The notes under the pieces were generated by a model. It was not told the origin of the DNA. It saw only the letters and a list, made by a program, of their open reading frames with translations, and searched no databases. Positions 32,560 through 42,600 of a DNA stretch of 64,000 nucleotides are shown here, in pieces. Position 1 is the first letter of the stretch. Every line of letters begins with the position of its first letter. The position numbers were made by a program, and so were the translations under genes. The DNA is taken from assembly GCF_900167065.1 (NCBI RefSeq), contig NZ_FUYA01000002.1:290817-354816 (forward strand). Direction: 5' to 3'. This DNA is from Desulfobaculum bizertense DSM 18034. GTDB taxonomy: Bacteria; Desulfobacterota; Desulfovibrionia; Desulfovibrionales; Desulfovibrionaceae.

Positions 32560-34932
32560 TTAGTGTGCTTCTGGTTGTTCAGGTGAGGCTTTTATGGGGG
32601 CGCACTCCGTTGTGTGTTCTTTTCCGAGTGGTTTGAGCAGAACGAGGAGGGCCGGAGCGAAAAGAATGTCTGCAAGGAGTGCCCAGACAAAGGCAAAGCC
32701 GGAGAGAAGTCCTATTTTGATCCAGCCAGTCATGACTGAGCAGGACAGGACCAAAAAACCGAGGGAAAGGGTGAGCGTTGTGAAGATGATCGGGCGTCCG
32801 ACAATATGCAGTGATTTCGTGACGGCGTCGACGTAGTTTGAGCAGCGCTGGAATTCTCGTTTGAAGTGTACAAAGAAGTGGATAGTATCATCGACCGCGA
32901 CACCAATAATCATGGCGCTCACGCTCATGAGGATTGTATCCATGTAGATTCCGGTAATGCCGAGGAACCCCAGAACCATAAAGACCGGCATGATGTTGGG
33001 AATCATGCTCAGAAGGCCAAGCCGGACAGACTTCAGTGTGACCATCATAACGAGCGCGATGAGGCAAAATGCCAGACTAATGCTGCTGGCCTGAGCGCTT
33101 TTCATGTTGTCGTTAAGTGACTTGGCGATGTCCACAAAGCCCGTTGTAGAGACCTCTACATTGTCTGGGAAAAAGCGTTGTGCCAGTTTCTGGACTTGTG
33201 CAATGAGCTGACGGGTTTCTGCGGAACCAAGGGCCTGTGTCTGCAGGTTGATACGAGCCTTGGAGCCGTCAAAGCTCAGAATTTTGTCCATCTGGTCGCC
33301 ACCAGCCATTTCATAAAGAGCCATGTATTCAGGAACAGCCTGCTGGCGTTCCGGAATGCTGTAAAAGGCTTTGTCTCCGTTATGAAGCGCCCGGCGCATT
33401 TTTTTGAGGACATCTACCAGACTAAAGCTTTTGTGTACGAGTGGGTTGTTTTCCATTTCCAGAGCAAGGCGATCCATCCCTTCAAGAACGGCAAGCTGTT
33501 TTATTCCGTCTGGCTGTTTTGTATCAATAATGATTTCGAGACCGGTAGAGCCTCCCATTCGAGCGTCAACAAAGTCGACATCCTGCCGAAGCTCAACCTT
33601 TTTGGTCAGGAATTTCGTTGGATTTGATTCAACCTGCACATAAAAGGAGCCGACAACCCCAAGGAGCATCAGCGCACTGAAGGTAGCGCAGGTTTTTCCT
33701 GGGTACCGTGTCGCAAGAGTTCCAATATGATCGATGGCGTTTCGGACTCGCTCCTGCACTGGCGAATTCCGTTTGGCAAGGAATGGATGTGGCTTCCCAA
33801 AAGAATAGAAAAGCGGGACAAGCAGGAGCGTCAGGACAAACGCATAAATGACTCCCGCGGGTAAATACAGCCCCATCTGCAAGAAGGGTTTGATGGGAGC
33901 GCTACTAAATGAAAAGAAACCAATGGCCGTGGTCAGGCTGGTGAGAAAACAGGGAAGGCCAACTTCACCCATGCTTTCGAGCAAAGCCTGCCGGCGGGGG
34001 AGTCCGCTATGAAGTTTGCCATTAAATTCTGCGATAGCATGCATGGAGTCGCCAATTCCAACGCAGATCAGCAGGACAGGAAGACCAATAATCATGAGGT
34101 CGAGATCAAAGCCTAAGAGCGCAATTGTTCCTAGAGTCCATAAGAAGCTCAGAACGACAATGACGAGAGGGACGACAATCCCCCGACCACCTCTGGCAAA
34201 GACGAGGAGAAGAACCGCCTGCACAAGGAGGCAGAGACCAAAAAATTTGGGTGTCTCTTTTCCTGCAACCTCGTTGTATTTGGTTTCAAAAATAGGATCG
34301 CCAACGGCACGAAGATGGAGACCTGCATATTCAGGCTGTGCAAGAGTTTTTAGGACCGCAGTGGCGACCTGCGTGCTTGGCGGAGGAACCATATGTTCTG
34401 TTGGGAAGTTTTCAAGCTCCAGCATTATGCCCGCTGCTTTTCCGTCTCTTGAAATATAGCGATCAACGAAGTCCTTTTCAGAAAGTGCCTTGTCCCGTCT
34501 TCGCTGCATTTCCTGCGGGTCTGTGGGAATATCCTTAAACAGCTCTTCAATCAGAACGGTTTTGCCCTGTGCAGAAATATGTTCAGCATTTCCAATCCAC
34601 GTGAGGTCACGAAGGTAGGGAACGTTGTGCTCAAGTTCATTGGCAAGTTTTTTGAGCGAGCGGGCAGTCTCTGGCTGAAAGACGTCATCAGTCTCCGCAA
34701 GAATGTAAATAAACTGGTCATTGCCAAAGGTTTGTTTGAACGTCTCAAGCCGCTGCATGGCGGGGTCGTCTTTCAAAAACCATATCTCAAAAGAGCCATT
34801 GAATTTGAGCTGTGAATACTGCGCCATGAAAAACGCAGTGACAGCAATGACTCCAAAGAGGACTCCCCAGCGCCAGCGAAGGATTTGAGCTGTAAGCTTT
34901 TGGAAGAACGCAATGTTTTTTTCTTGTGTCAT
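32560..34932 (-). CDS. MMPL/RND-family exporter
   Basis: 790-aa inner-membrane protein with the RND/MMPL layout: a helix near 25-42, a large periplasmic loop, five or six helices (about 230-420), then a repeat of loop and helices (about 430-790). GLPVLLICVGIGDSMHAIAEFNG and SAMIIGVAVDDTIHFFVHF are the paired conserved RND segments with membrane aspartates. The frame is open to 35097, but ATG 34932 (MTQEKN) overlaps the thioesterase stop (ATGA). Family members of this HAE3/MMPL type move lipids or hydrophobic small molecules. Placed in the metallophore operon, it is the best candidate for product export with the LolA-like and barrel proteins. Confidence 0.85.
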   Translation of the reverse strand: MTQEKNIAFFQKLTAQILRWRWGVLFGVIAVTAFFMAQYSQLKFNGSFEIWFLKDDPAMQRLETFKQTFGNDQFIYILAETDDVFQPETARSLKKLANELEHNVPYLRDLTWIGNAEHISAQGKTVLIEELFKDIPTDPQEMQRRRDKALSEKDFVDRYISRDGKAAGIMLELENFPTEHMVPPPSTQVATAVLKTLAQPEYAGLHLRAVGDPIFETKYNEVAGKETPKFFGLCLLVQAVLLLVFARGGRGIVVPLVIVVLSFLWTLGTIALLGFDLDLMIIGLPVLLICVGIGDSMHAIAEFNGKLHSGLPRRQALLESMGEVGLPCFLTSLTTAIGFFSFSSAPIKPFLQMGLYLPAGVIYAFVLTLLLVPLFYSFGKPHPFLAKRNSPVQERVRNAIDHIGTLATRYPGKTCATFSALMLLGVVGSFYVQVESNPTKFLTKKVELRQDVDFVDARMGGSTGLEIIIDTKQPDGIKQLAVLEGMDRLALEMENNPLVHKSFSLVDVLKKMRRALHNGDKAFYSIPERQQAVPEYMALYEMAGGDQMDKILSFDGSKARINLQTQALGSAETRQLIAQVQKLAQRFFPDNVEVSTTGFVDIAKSLNDNMKSAQASSISLAFCLIALVMMVTLKSVRLGLLSMIPNIMPVFMVLGFLGITGIYMDTILMSVSAMIIGVAVDDTIHFFVHFKREFQRCSNYVDAVTKSLHIVGRPIIFTTLTLSLGFLVLSCSVMTGWIKIGLLSGFAFVWALLADILFAPALLVLLKPLGKEHTTECAPIKASPEQPEAH

Positions 34933-35726
34933 CCCTGTGTCCTTTTTTGTGTACGAGCCTTGTGGGATGGCTCCCGTAACGTGATGTGAAGTTGAGATTT
35001 CATATCGGAGAGCAGTTCCGACAGGTTGTCGTGAATGAAAAAGTGACCACCGGGAAAGCAGCGCAAGCGAAATGCAGCCGTCGTCTCCTGGTCCCATGTC
35101 TGGCTCTCATCCTGAGGCGCCTCTTTGTCGTGGTCACCACAATATGCCGTTATGGGGCAGTCAAAGGGAGGGCATGGGCTGTGCACGTAGCTTTCCTTGA
35201 GAGCAAAATCAGCCCGAAGAGCGGGAAGGTACATGTCCATGAGTTCTGTATTTTCGAGAACCTCATCAGGCGTTCCCCCAAGATCGCGCAGGGCTTCCTT
35301 GAATTCCTTGTCCGGAAGCAGGTAGCGCGGGTTCGGTGGTTCCTCTATCTGTGGCCCTTTGCAGGCAGCAACGAACATGCAGGCAGGCTGGATATTGTCC
35401 TGCTCCCGAAGGGTACGGGCCAGTTCATAGGCGATGCGGGTTCCCATGCTGTAGCCAAAAAATCCAAGAGGGCAGTCGAGATAGTTTTGCAGGGCAGCCC
35501 GGAGTTTGTGCACGATGACTGCAAGGTCACTGCACGGAGGGTCAAAGAGCCTTTTTTCGCGGCCGGGGAGCTGTACCGCGAGTAGCTCAATGTCTTCTGG
35601 AAGAAACTGGGGCCATTTTCGAAAGAGAGATGCCCCCCCGCCTGCATAGGGTAAACACACGAGGCGCAGGCGGGGGGAGTGACGGATACATGGACGAACA
35701 ATCCATGACGAGAGTGAATCAGACAT
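34929..35726 (-). CDS. Type II (editing) thioesterase, YbtT/GrsT-like
   Basis: 265-aa alpha/beta-hydrolase of the type II thioesterase family. The nucleophile is S93 in FFGYSMG, aspartate lies in YCGDHDKEAP (about 198-200) and histidine is H228 in FPGGHFFI. PYAGGGASLFRKW and LPGREKR are family signatures. It frees stalled carrier domains of wrongly loaded acyl groups. The frame is open to 35744 by a TTG, but ATG 35726 has AGAGGA upstream. It overlaps the RND gene and follows the DUF4198-like gene by 24 bases. Equivalent to ybtT in yersiniabactin loci. Confidence 0.93.
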   Translation of the reverse strand: MSDSLSSWIVRPCIRHSPRLRLVCLPYAGGGASLFRKWPQFLPEDIELLAVQLPGREKRLFDPPCSDLAVIVHKLRAALQNYLDCPLGFFGYSMGTRIAYELARTLREQDNIQPACMFVAACKGPQIEEPPNPRYLLPDKEFKEALRDLGGTPDEVLENTELMDMYLPALRADFALKESYVHSPCPPFDCPITAYCGDHDKEAPQDESQTWDQETTAAFRLRCFPGGHFFIHDNLSELLSDMKSQLHITLREPSHKARTQKRTQG

Positions 35727-35750
35727 ATCTTCCTCTGCGTGCAAAGAAGT

Positions 35751-36617
35751 TTAGAGAGCTTTGACGTTCAGGGTGACGCTGGCAGAATGGAAAACTCGCT
35801 GGCATTTCTGCGCGTAGTCACTCCATTCTCCCTGTTCACGAATCCACTGGTTTGAGAAAGCGGTAATAATCCACTGGCCAGCCGTGGGGAAAACGAAGCG
35901 TGCCTTTCCGTTGATCGCGTAGGCAGAGAGGAAGAAGCCTTCTGTACTTCCGCCTGCTTCTCCTCCATATGTATTACTGGCAGCAACAATATATTCCATG
36001 CTGTCCTGCGTGCAGGTGAAAGGCTTGCCCATGTAGGAAACGTCAAAGGAAACAGCATCTCCCGGATGAACATTGCTCAGGTCCGTGACCGGAAGGATTT
36101 CAAGCTCATGTCCAAGGGCCTTGGGCTGGGTCCACTCGCCAACGCAGGGAAAAGCCTTGGCGTAAATCTTGGTTCGGAAGCTCGCGAGAATCTCCTGTTC
36201 TTTGGGAAATTCATTCATTGGTTTGGGATCCCAGACCATCATTCCCTTTTCATCAACGTACTGGCTGACAAAAAACTCTGAGCTTTCTGCCGCAACCTGA
36301 TAGGTGCCGGGGATTGCATCTTTTCCTATGCTTAATTTGTGGGCTGCAAGATCGCCTGTTTCGATGTCTATTCCGCAATCAGCACTCTGGAGTGAGTATG
36401 CTTCTGGCGATGGAAGCCGAAGCTGGGAAACTCCCCCGTTGGGGGCGTTCAGGCTAAATGATTCAAGGGGCAAGCCGCCTTCCCGGTGAATAAAGAGGTC
36501 GTCCATAGGGAGCACATGGCCAAAGCCAAGGGACACCATGAAGTGCCGGGGTGGTTCTTCCATTGTTTTGTGCTGAGCAAAAGAATCAGTAAGATTAATC
36601 CATAATTTGCGGGCCAT
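35751..36617 (-). CDS. DUF4198-like protein
   Basis: 288-aa protein of uncertain location; no clear signal peptide is seen, the N-terminus being MARKLWINLTDS. It contains FMVSLGFGHVLPMDDLF, LEILPVTDLSNVHPGDAVSFDVSYMGKP and a TYGGEAGGSTEGFFLSAY segment. The pattern recalls the DUF4198 family, some of whose members take part in metal (nickel, cobalt) uptake. The frame is open to 36776, but ATG 36617 has GGAG seven bases upstream and sits two bases after the megasynthase stop. Two histidines near the N-terminus (HREGG, FGHVLP) could bind metal. Its role in the operon is unknown; a metal- or metallophore-handling function is the obvious guess. Confidence 0.5.
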   Translation of the reverse strand: MARKLWINLTDSFAQHKTMEEPPRHFMVSLGFGHVLPMDDLFIHREGGLPLESFSLNAPNGGVSQLRLPSPEAYSLQSADCGIDIETGDLAAHKLSIGKDAIPGTYQVAAESSEFFVSQYVDEKGMMVWDPKPMNEFPKEQEILASFRTKIYAKAFPCVGEWTQPKALGHELEILPVTDLSNVHPGDAVSFDVSYMGKPFTCTQDSMEYIVAASNTYGGEAGGSTEGFFLSAYAINGKARFVFPTAGQWIITAFSNQWIREQGEWSDYAQKCQRVFHSASVTLNVKAL

Positions 36618-36619
36618 AC

Positions 36620-39600
36620 TTATTCTCCAGTAGGTTGAAGGGCTGGGTGTTTTTGTGCTTCGGGAGCTTGGGCCAAGAGCAGTCTTTCTTTGCATGGAGC
36701 AAAAATGTCCGCGTTGATGCGTGGAAGAGGCACTCCTACTTTTGCAAGGGCGTCTTCTAACGCCGAGAGATTCCATTGTGAGGGAACAGGGAATTCAGCC
36801 TCAGTTTTGGGCATCATGGGGAGAAGTGGCGTCAGCGGATTGTTTGGGTCCTCTGCGCAGGCCTGTGCAAGGCGGGAACGCCAGACAGGATAGGGGATCA
36901 GTTCGATTTTTTTAGAGAAGTCGCTGACGCATTCATTGAAGGGTTTCATGGTGGGGTTGAGCAGGTTCCATGTTGTGCCAGCCGCTGTTGGGGCGAGTGA
37001 CAGTTTCACAAGCGCGTGGGCTGCGGTGTCGACAGGAAGGATCGCGACCGGTGTTGCGATGTCTGGAGCACTCCCAAGGAGAAGGCAGGCTTGGGCTAGG
37101 CGACTTGGAAAATCAAGAGAATTGAAAGCGCCTGTCCGGCTGTCTGCCCACAGTGTTCCCGGGCGGAATATGCTTGTCTCCAGTCCGCGTTCTCCAGCGA
37201 GGCGAACAAGGCGTTCGGCAACCCATTTGCTTTGAGGATACCCGCCGTAAATTCCAGACGCGAAGTTTTGGGAACTCGTTTCGGTAATGCTTTTCCCTGT
37301 ACTGCCCGCAGGGGAAATTGCGGCCGAGGTTGAGACGTAGACAAAATGGCTGCGCGTCTCACCCGACGTGGCAAGGCGAAGCGCCTCCAGTGTTCCGCCA
37401 ACGTTTGCAGCGGCGAGAGCTTCATACGGGTAAACGTACTGCACGCGGGCGCCACAATGGATAATGATGTCTGACTGTGTCGCGAGCGAAGCAAATGTCT
37501 GGGCATCAAGGCCAAAGCGTTTTTTTTCGAGGTCTCCCGGCAGAACCGTGATTCTGTCCAGAACGTGTTTTGGCAGAGAGACTCGCGTCTTGAGGGCTGA
37601 TTCGATTCGTTTTGCCCCGTCCTGTTCATCCTTTGCACGAACAAGGCAGTAGATTTGTGCTTTTGTGTTCGAGAGGAGGGCCTCAAGGATGCCTGTCCCC
37701 AAAAAGCCTGTTGCTCCTGTCAGGAAAATACCCTCAGGCTCAGCTTTGGAGCGTTGAGGAAGGGACGCGACCTGAATGTCGTCAGGAAGCACTGCGAACT
37801 GCGCAAGCTGTGCTGGCGTTCGAAGCTGGTTGCTGTCACTTGAGGGCTTCGTTTCTTCTGACAAAAGAAGGGCCAGAGCCGAGATATTGGGGTTCTCAAA
37901 TATTGCGGCAAGAGGAAGTTCCTGAGAGAGGCGCTTGCGAACCTGAAGGACAAATCTGGCTGCGAGTAAAGAGTCTCCACCTGCTTCAAAGAAGTCTTCA
38001 TTGATGCTGGAGAGCTTTTGTCCAAGAATATTTTCCCAGATTTCAGCAAGGATCAGCTCTGTCTGCGTCGTTGGTTTGCAGCATTGGGGGGCCGTTGCCT
38101 GAGTGGGCTTCACCTGAGGAAGAGCTTTGCGGTCAAGCTTTCCATTTGCCGTGACCGGCAGCTTTTTGAGGCAAACATAGGCTGCCGGGAGCATGTATGA
38201 GGGCAGGAGGGTCTTGAGATGAGCGTGAAGCTCTTTCTGTGCTGATGCGCCATCGCGGTTTGTCTGCACATATGCAATAAGGCGTCTGTCCCCTTTTTGC
38301 TCCCCCTGTACGAGGACGGTTGAAGCAGAAACTGAATCGTGTGAGTTGAGCGCGGACTCAATTTCGCCCAACTCAACACGATGTCCTCGGATTTTTACCT
38401 GGAAGTCTTCGCGCCCCAGGAATTCCAAGGTTCCTTCATCCATATAGCGACCGAGATCTCCTGTTTTGTAGAGGCGAGTACTGGTACGCGGATGAACAAG
38501 AAAGCTTTCAGCAGTTTTTTGTGGATCGTTCAAATATCCAAGGGCAAGTCCGTCACCTTCAATGAAAAGTGAACCCGGTACCCAGTCTGGGCAGGGGCTG
38601 AGCTGGCTATCAAGAACATGAAATTTTTGATTCGCCATCGGTCGGCCGTATGGAATGCTGGAACGCTTGCTATCGTCTGCCTGAATGGGGTGGAGGATTG
38701 ACCAGATCGACGCCTCTGTTGCACCACCAAGGCTGATGACAGCGCATTCTCCTGTGAGAGCCTGAAGCCTTTGCGGGATGTCTGTAGGAATCCAGTCGCC
38801 ACTCAGAAGTGCGAGGCGCAAGGTCGGTGAAAGGCGTCGCGAGCAATTTTCGGCATATTCCACAAGCATTCGGATAAGGGCCGGGGCAGAGTTCCACACC
38901 GTGATCCCTGCTGTGAAAAGAAGCTGTCGCCAGTGCTCTGGTTCTTTTGTTTTGTCAGCGTCTGGCAGGGTAATCGCTGCTCCGGCAGCAAGTGCACCAA
39001 AAATGTCATAGACAGAGAGGTCAAAGCTGAGATCGGAAAGGGCAAGGATGCTGTCCTTTTCGCACAGACCAAAGCGGGTGTTGATATCAAGGATGGTATT
39101 CACCGCTCCCCTGTGGGAGATCATGACGCCTTTGGGTTCTCCTGTAGAACCTGAGGTGAAGATGACATATGCCAGATCGTCAGGATCTGTCTGGACAGAG
39201 GGAAAAGCGCATGGCCCTGTCTCTGGAAGCGTGTCAATTTCGATTTTCTCTACGGATGCAGGCCATTCCTGTTTTGCAAGCTCAGAGTGACTGATGACTT
39301 TTGTGAGATGCGCTTTTGCGCAAATGGAGTCTCTCCGTTTGGCAGGCATGTCCGGGCTGATAGGGACATATGCGGCTCCTGACATGAGGATGCCAAGGGT
39401 CGCGACGATCTGTTGCCAGCTTTTGTTCAGGCAGATTCCGACACGCTCTCCCTTTTGGCATCCGGAAGACAAAAGCGTCTGGGCAAGGGCTGCGGCCCTG
39501 CGGCCAAGGCTCTCGTAGGTCAAAATCTTTTTGCCCTGACTCACGGCAACGCGAGCGCCATGCTTTTTGAGCGAATTCAGGAAAAGTGTATGGAGCAGTT

Positions 39601-42600
39601 CCGGGGAACGAGGTGCTTCTGTTGCATTTGCCGCTTGCCGTGTTTTGCGCTGCTTTTCTGGAATGGTGCAGAGACGGGGGCGATTCCATTCCTCGGGGGA
39701 GCGTGCCAAAAGATCAAGCACGTCCCTGTTGCTTTGGAACATCGCCTCAATCATGCCCTCAGGGAAAAGTCCTTCAACATGATCCCACATAATAACCAGC
39801 TCATTCTTTTGTTCAAAAACCTGATGGTCCAGCCAGACCTGAGGGGTCTGACTTTCACTGTGCACCAGTTCGCCCATCAGTGAATCAAGCTGATTGGTCT
39901 GTCCCCCTGAAATGTTTGCTGTGAAGACAACGGGCATTGTTGCCCCAAGTTTTCCGCCGCTTTTGGCGTTCATGTCCCGGATGACCTGTACGCCGTTGTA
40001 CTGGCTGTGCTCCAGATCTTTCCACAGCTGCTTTTGAAGGCGGTTCGCCCTTTCCAGAAAAGAGTCTCCCTGTCCACCAGCTTCGAGCAGTGTGATAGAA
40101 GTGAAGTCTCCAACAATATCGTTGACCTGTGGGTGATAATTCCGACGGTTAAAGAGCGTGAGGTTAATGCAAAACGAGGTGTTTGTGCTCCATTTTCGAA
40201 GAACTTCTGCGTAGACGGCAAGAAGGAGGCAGGACGGTGTTAGGCCATGCTCCTGTGCCAGCTCTTTGAGTCTGGCCCATGTTGTGTGCTCAATCGTGCA
40301 GGAGCTTCGGGAAAAGCGTGGAGTCTGGATGCTTGAAAGGCGGCGAGCCAGTGGGAGGGCCGGGGGCGGAGCAAGCTGTTCAAGGCGTTCTCTCCAATAC
40401 TGTCGGGCTGTTTTCCACTCTGGCGTGTCGCTGATTTTCTGATCTTGCTCGATGTAGTCTTTAAAGCTCAGCTGGAGCGGTTCAAGTTGAACTGTTTCGT
40501 CTTCATATAACGCTTTTAGCTCCCGCATGAGGATTGTGATGCTGTGGAAGTCCGCAATAAGTAGGTCAAAGCTGACGTGAATTCGGGTGGAGTCCTGCAT
40601 ACGGGACGCTTGAATTTCAAACAGTGGCCAGCGTGAGGCGTTGTGCACCAGGTGCGCCATTGATTCTCTTGTGTTTATAAGACGGTTTTGTGCTTGCTGA
40701 GTAGTGATCTGGCGCAAGTCTGTCTGGGCAATGACATAGGGCGGAACCACAGGCAGGATTTGCTGCTTTCCTTCCGAAAGGAAGTAGCAGCGGAGCATAC
40801 CGTGGCGCTGGATAAGCTGATTCCATGCCTTTTCAAAGCGGCGCAAATCAAGATTTGCGATGTCGAGTTCAAAGTAGGTATGGCAGGCCACGCTTCCAAG
40901 TTCCACGCTTTCGGTGCGGCCAATCCAGTAGGCATACTGAATGTCGGTGAGATCGAACGGTTCATTTGCCGTTGCGGACCGGACCGTGAGTGTCTGGGGA
41001 GCGTTGGTGTCGGAGCTGTTCTCCTGAAGTTCAATCAGGCGCTGTGCGAGCTGCTCAACAGTTGGATGAGAGAAAAGTTCACCGGGACCAACATGAACGC
41101 CAAGCTTTTTGCTGAGCGACTGTGAAAGGCCAAGGAACATGAGAGAGTCAAGGCCAAGGGAAATGAGGTCTGCGGAAGGCTCGGGCTGTCCTTCTGGCAG
41201 GCGGAGCGTTTTTCGAATTTGAGCCGCGAGAGAGCTTTGCAGGGTTTCAGGATCGCAGCGTTCAGGAATGTCGTCTGCGTCTGTCTTTCCAGAATTCTCG
41301 GCCCGCGTTTTTGCTGAGTGGAAGATTTGCGAGTCAGCAAAGACGCCCGGAGAAAAGTGCTCTGGATCCGTGTCTACAACAAGTGCGGAGGAAAGAGGAC
41401 TCTGGAGAAGAAGCTCAAGCGCAGAAAGGCCTGTTCGAGGGGGCATAACCCGTATGCCTTTGGATGCGAAAAGAGCCTTGAGGCCCGGAGTCTGCGTCAT
41501 GCCAGCGTCCCATGCGCCCCAGCTGATGGAAAGAGCTGGCAGGCCTTTCCGGTTTCGCTCCAGAGCGAGAGCATCAAGAAGTGCATTTGATGCTCCATAT
41601 GCACTCAGCCCCTCTGAACCAAAGAGAGAGGTTATGGAAGAGAAGAGAACAAAGATGTCCAGATCCAGATTTTCTGTGGCCTGACTCAGCCAGTAGGCTC
41701 CCATGCCCTTTGTCATGAGCGCCTGAATGTATTCCTCTTGCGTGGTCTCCGCGTTGGTCCCGGCGAGATGGAAAATTCCTCGTAAAGGAGTTGATTCGTG
41801 GTCGAGTTCTCTCAAGAGTTCCTCGACGGCATGACGCTGGCTGATGTCGCAGCAGTGGTGCTGGACTGTGACCCCTACTGCTGCAAGAGCCTGAATGACT
41901 GCCTGCGTTGCCTGTGGGGCTTTGTGCCGACTTACAAGGTCGATATGGCGTGCGCCACGAAAAGCGAGCCATTCTGCAAGAGTTCTGCCTATCCCGCCAG
42001 TTCCACCGGTGATGAGGTAGCGGGCATCTTCCTGGAGCTGGAGCGGTGCGGCCTCCGGAATTTGTGCTTTTTGAAGAACAGGGATCAGAAGCGAACCCGC
42101 ACGCAGCGCAGACTCTTTAGGGAGCGCATTTGAAAAGAGCAGTTCGCGCAGAGCGTCCAGTTCTGGGGTCTGAGCTTCTTCCAAATCAAGAATGCGAATA
42201 TCATGCTGCGGGAATTCGCTCCGAATGCAGCGAAGAATGGCCCATGCCGCATGCTGAAATGCCGAAAGAATTTCCTTGGAGCTTGTCGCCTGTGCCCCCT
42301 GTGTGACGAAGACAAGACGGGTTCCAGTCGAAATTTGTGAGACAAGAGCTTTGAGCTTTTGGGTTAGCTGGTACAGCTCAAGTGCCTCTGAAGCGACAAA
42401 TTCTTTGTGCGCTCGTTCTGTTTGGGGAATAACGCAAACAAGTCCATTTGTTCCTGTGAGTGGAGCTGACGGAAGAAGTTCATCCGAAGGCTGTGAGTTG
42501 AGATGTGTTTCAGAAGAATTCTTTTGCGATGCGAACAGTGCTGTTTCTCCAGAAAAGAGCCATGTCGCATCAGCGCTGTTGTCTTTTTCAATGGTGACAG

